Shown: positions 62,312 through 64,000 of the stretch, in pieces
Layout: each line of letters begins with the position of its first letter
How positions within the stretch are numbered: position 1 is the stretch's first letter
Assembly (NCBI RefSeq): GCF_042654525.1
Contig: NZ_JBHSGP010000013.1
Span: 62,001 to 126,000 of the forward strand
Reading direction: 5' to 3'
Length of the DNA stretch: 64,000 nucleotides
From: Geojedonia litorea
GTDB taxonomy: Bacteria > Bacteroidota > Bacteroidia > Flavobacteriales > Flavobacteriaceae
Position numbers and translations under genes: made by a program
Notes under the pieces: model-generated
Seen by the model: only the letters and a program-made list of their open reading frames with translations
What the model was told of the DNA's origin: nothing
The model's database searches: none

Positions 62312-63784
62312 TCAATTTTTTCTTGGTTCGTCATTTTGTAAAAAAGGCTTGGTATTTCTAGGAAACTGCGATTCTAATAGTTTTTTCATATGGGCTTCTT
62401 CCTTTTTGTATTCTGGATTTCCAGAAACGTTTTCAAATGACAACAGGCTGTTTTTATGTTCGTATAATTCTGCCGCTAACACCTCATGTGTTTTAGCATC
62501 TCGCCATTCGGTGTAACGCCATTGGCCATCTGTGGCGGTACAACCCATAATGTTAGTTCCTCTAGGATATACACTTGTAGCAACAGCATCCCAAGCCATA
62601 TTGGGGTTATCAATTACGGGCACTAGACTTTTCCCATCGGAAGGTGGACCGTCTAAACCACAAATCTCTACCAATGTTGAAAATATATCCACGTTTTCTA
62701 CCAAAGCATCAGAGGTAACACCCGCCTTTCTTCCTTTATGACTCGTTTCCCTACTTATTATTAAAGGTACGCGAACATCAATCTCTACATTAGAATGTTT
62801 ACACCAAGCTCCATACTCGCCGATTTTATAACCATGGTCGCTCATAAAAACAATGATGGTATTTTTGCGTAAATCTAAATCCTCCAAAGTCTTCATTACT
62901 TTTCCAACTTGCGCATCTATATAACTAACAGAAGCGTGATAACCATGGATTAAAGTACGTGTTAAATCATCATCTAAATCGCCTTCTTGAGGAATGCCAT
63001 GATAGCCTTTTAGTTCACCCCAATTGGTTAATGCCAATCGATACGCGTCTTGTGGTTTTTCCCTGGAAGGGATTGCAAACTTATTTTTATCATACAAATC
63101 CCAGTATTTTTTAGGCGCGTTAAAAGGCAGGTGTGGTTTGCTTAAACCTACAAACATTAAAAATTTATCATCCTTAACTTTATGCAAGGTTTCGATAGCA
63201 TTTTTTGCAACACGACCATCTTTATACGCTTCATCTTCTACATCGGCATCTTCAAAAGCAGGACCATTAAGATTTTTATTGCCTTCTTTTTTAAGTCTTT
63301 CCAGTAACGCCATGTTTTCTGGTTTTAAATAGCTATTATTATCTTTTTCAAATTGGGTTGTCCAGCTTTCTTTATCATCAAATGAATGGTGGTAAACTTT
63401 ACCTAAACTTATCGTTTTGTATCCGTTTTCTTTAAAAAGTTGTGGCATAGTAACCACATCTTTATGCACTTTACGCAGCGGTGTGAATATGCTATAAATA
63501 CCAAGCGTTTCTGGGCGCAATCCTGTCATTACACTCATTCGGGATGGTGCACAAATAGCTTGTTGAGCGTAAGCCTTATTAAACAAAACACCTTCATTTG
63601 CTAGCTTATCAATATTTGGTGTAATTGCTGTTTCACTTCCGTAACAACCTAATTCTACTCTTAAGTCATCAACATAAAACACTAACACATTCGGCTGTCC
63701 TATAGGGCTGTTTGCCTTTAATTGTTGAGCGTTACCATATAAAAAACTAAATATTACTAGTATGATAATTATGCTATTTCTCAT
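62312..63784 (-). CDS. Family S1 sulfatase (iduronate-2-sulfatase-like), secreted
   Basis: 490 residues with a Sec signal peptide ending before QQLKANS (IIIILVIFSFLYGNA); unlike the others there is no lipobox. Active-site CAPSR at Cys78 in QQAICAPSRMSVMTGLRPE. Metal ligands are Asp-Asp in FYVDDLRVELGCYGSE and Asp-His in FMSDHGYKIGEYGAWCKHS. PHLPFNAPKKYWDLYDKNKF is shared with the sulfatase at 48306. It is translated between the GH78 remnant at the window edge and the GH2 enzyme, with 14 and 11 bp spacing, so it is clearly in the same transcript. Confidence 0.93.
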   Translation of the reverse strand: MRNSIIIILVIFSFLYGNAQQLKANSPIGQPNVLVFYVDDLRVELGCYGSETAITPNIDKLANEGVLFNKAYAQQAICAPSRMSVMTGLRPETLGIYSIFTPLRKVHKDVVTMPQLFKENGYKTISLGKVYHHSFDDKESWTTQFEKDNNSYLKPENMALLERLKKEGNKNLNGPAFEDADVEDEAYKDGRVAKNAIETLHKVKDDKFLMFVGLSKPHLPFNAPKKYWDLYDKNKFAIPSREKPQDAYRLALTNWGELKGYHGIPQEGDLDDDLTRTLIHGYHASVSYIDAQVGKVMKTLEDLDLRKNTIIVFMSDHGYKIGEYGAWCKHSNVEIDVRVPLIISRETSHKGRKAGVTSDALVENVDIFSTLVEICGLDGPPSDGKSLVPVIDNPNMAWDAVATSVYPRGTNIMGCTATDGQWRYTEWRDAKTHEVLAAELYEHKNSLLSFENVSGNPEYKKEEAHMKKLLESQFPRNTKPFLQNDEPRKN

Positions 63785-63798
63785 TTACTATTATTGCT

Positions 63799-64000
63799 TT
63801 ATTTAATTATGGTTTGAAATTTATATGACCCAGGTTGAGCAAATAGCTTATAAAAAGCTTTTCCTTTTTCCTTTAGCTTTAGGTTCTCATTTTCTTTAAA
63901 TGCCTTACCATTAACAAAGAATTGTTCTGAAGTATTTGCTGGAATTTCAATTATGGCTGAAGTATTTGGAGGAACAGTAACGTCTAAGAAAAATGAGTTG
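63799..64000 (-). CDS. C-terminus of a GH78 alpha-L-rhamnosidase, cut by window edge
   Basis: About 66 codons to the stop at 63799-63801, read from the window edge: ...FFLDVTVPPNTSAIIEIPAN, then TSEQFFVNGKAFKENENL and a short strand-rich end. The phrase V(T/N)VPPNT(S/T)AxVxxP followed by a small loop and a final strand (GSYKFQTIIK) is the C-terminal beta-sandwich of bacterial GH78 rhamnosidases. It ends 14 bp before the sulfatase start, so it belongs to the same operon. The catalytic barrel lies outside the window. Confidence 0.75.
   Translation of the reverse strand, partial: NSFFLDVTVPPNTSAIIEIPANTSEQFFVNGKAFKENENLKLKEKGKAFYKLFAQPGSYKFQTIIK

Noticed and set aside
46849..64000. SusC/SusD pair or PUL-type sensor gene
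   Set aside because: Expected for a polysaccharide utilisation locus, but no TonB-dependent receptor, SusD or hybrid two-component gene lies between 30.6 and 64 kb; they may lie beyond the window.

Overview
The window looks like a chromosomal piece of a marine flavobacterium (Bacteroidetes, Flavobacteriaceae; Formosa, Algibacter or Winogradskyella type). The evidence is low GC, Bacteroidetes-type promoters (TAnnTTTG -7 boxes), lipoprotein signals typical of the phylum, and a sulfatase-rich polysaccharide utilisation locus (PUL). The genus is an inference from gene content; no rRNA gene is present.

Bases 1-22,700 are mostly housekeeping: uracil-DNA glycosylase (cut by the window edge), a MutS2-type ATPase, a DCC thiol oxidoreductase, a mercaptopyruvate sulfurtransferase, a dicarboxylate/amino-acid symporter, chorismate synthase, a small outer-membrane barrel, an acyl-CoA thioesterase, a GreA/B-like protein, CorA, a pfkA-gapA-sugar kinase run, a giant TamB-like protein and tsaD. 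A broken dps gene lies at 11.2-11.45 kb.

Bases 22,860-30,380 look like an accessory island. It begins at a tRNA 3'-end-like fragment. It carries a GC-richer cassette of unknown function (a 251-aa protein, a DUF5675 protein and two holin-sized membrane proteins), an OLD-type ATPase-TOPRIM nuclease, and a ComEC-like metallo-beta-lactamase-fold protein flanked by two 175-bp direct repeats with strong RNA-like hairpins. It ends in about 1 kb of non-coding DNA full of inverted repeats. Its right edge cuts into a transketolase gene, of which only about 70 codons remain, with a Trp-to-stop change.

Bases 30,670-46,650 hold pentose and deoxyhexose catabolism: xylose transporter, xylose isomerase, xylulokinase, an NCS1-type permease, an FMN L-lactate dehydrogenase, rhamnulokinase, L-rhamnose isomerase, a fused rhamnulose-1-phosphate aldolase/lactaldehyde dehydrogenase, two tandem GntR-family regulators and a secreted lactonase. 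A shared motif sits exactly 22 bp upstream of the -7 boxes of both the aldolase gene and the permease gene, so the permease probably belongs to the rhamnose regulon.

Bases 46,850-64,000 are one long leftward cluster of secreted enzymes: six sulfatases, a BNR-repeat probable ulvan lyase, a GH106 rhamnosidase, a GH2 beta-galactosidase-like enzyme and the tail of a GH78 rhamnosidase. Sulfated rhamnose plus xylose points to ulvan from green algae: lyase and sulfatases trim the polymer, rhamnosidases release rhamnose, and the neighbouring cytoplasmic genes turn rhamnose and xylose into glycolytic intermediates and lactate/pyruvate. No SusC/SusD pair is inside the window.
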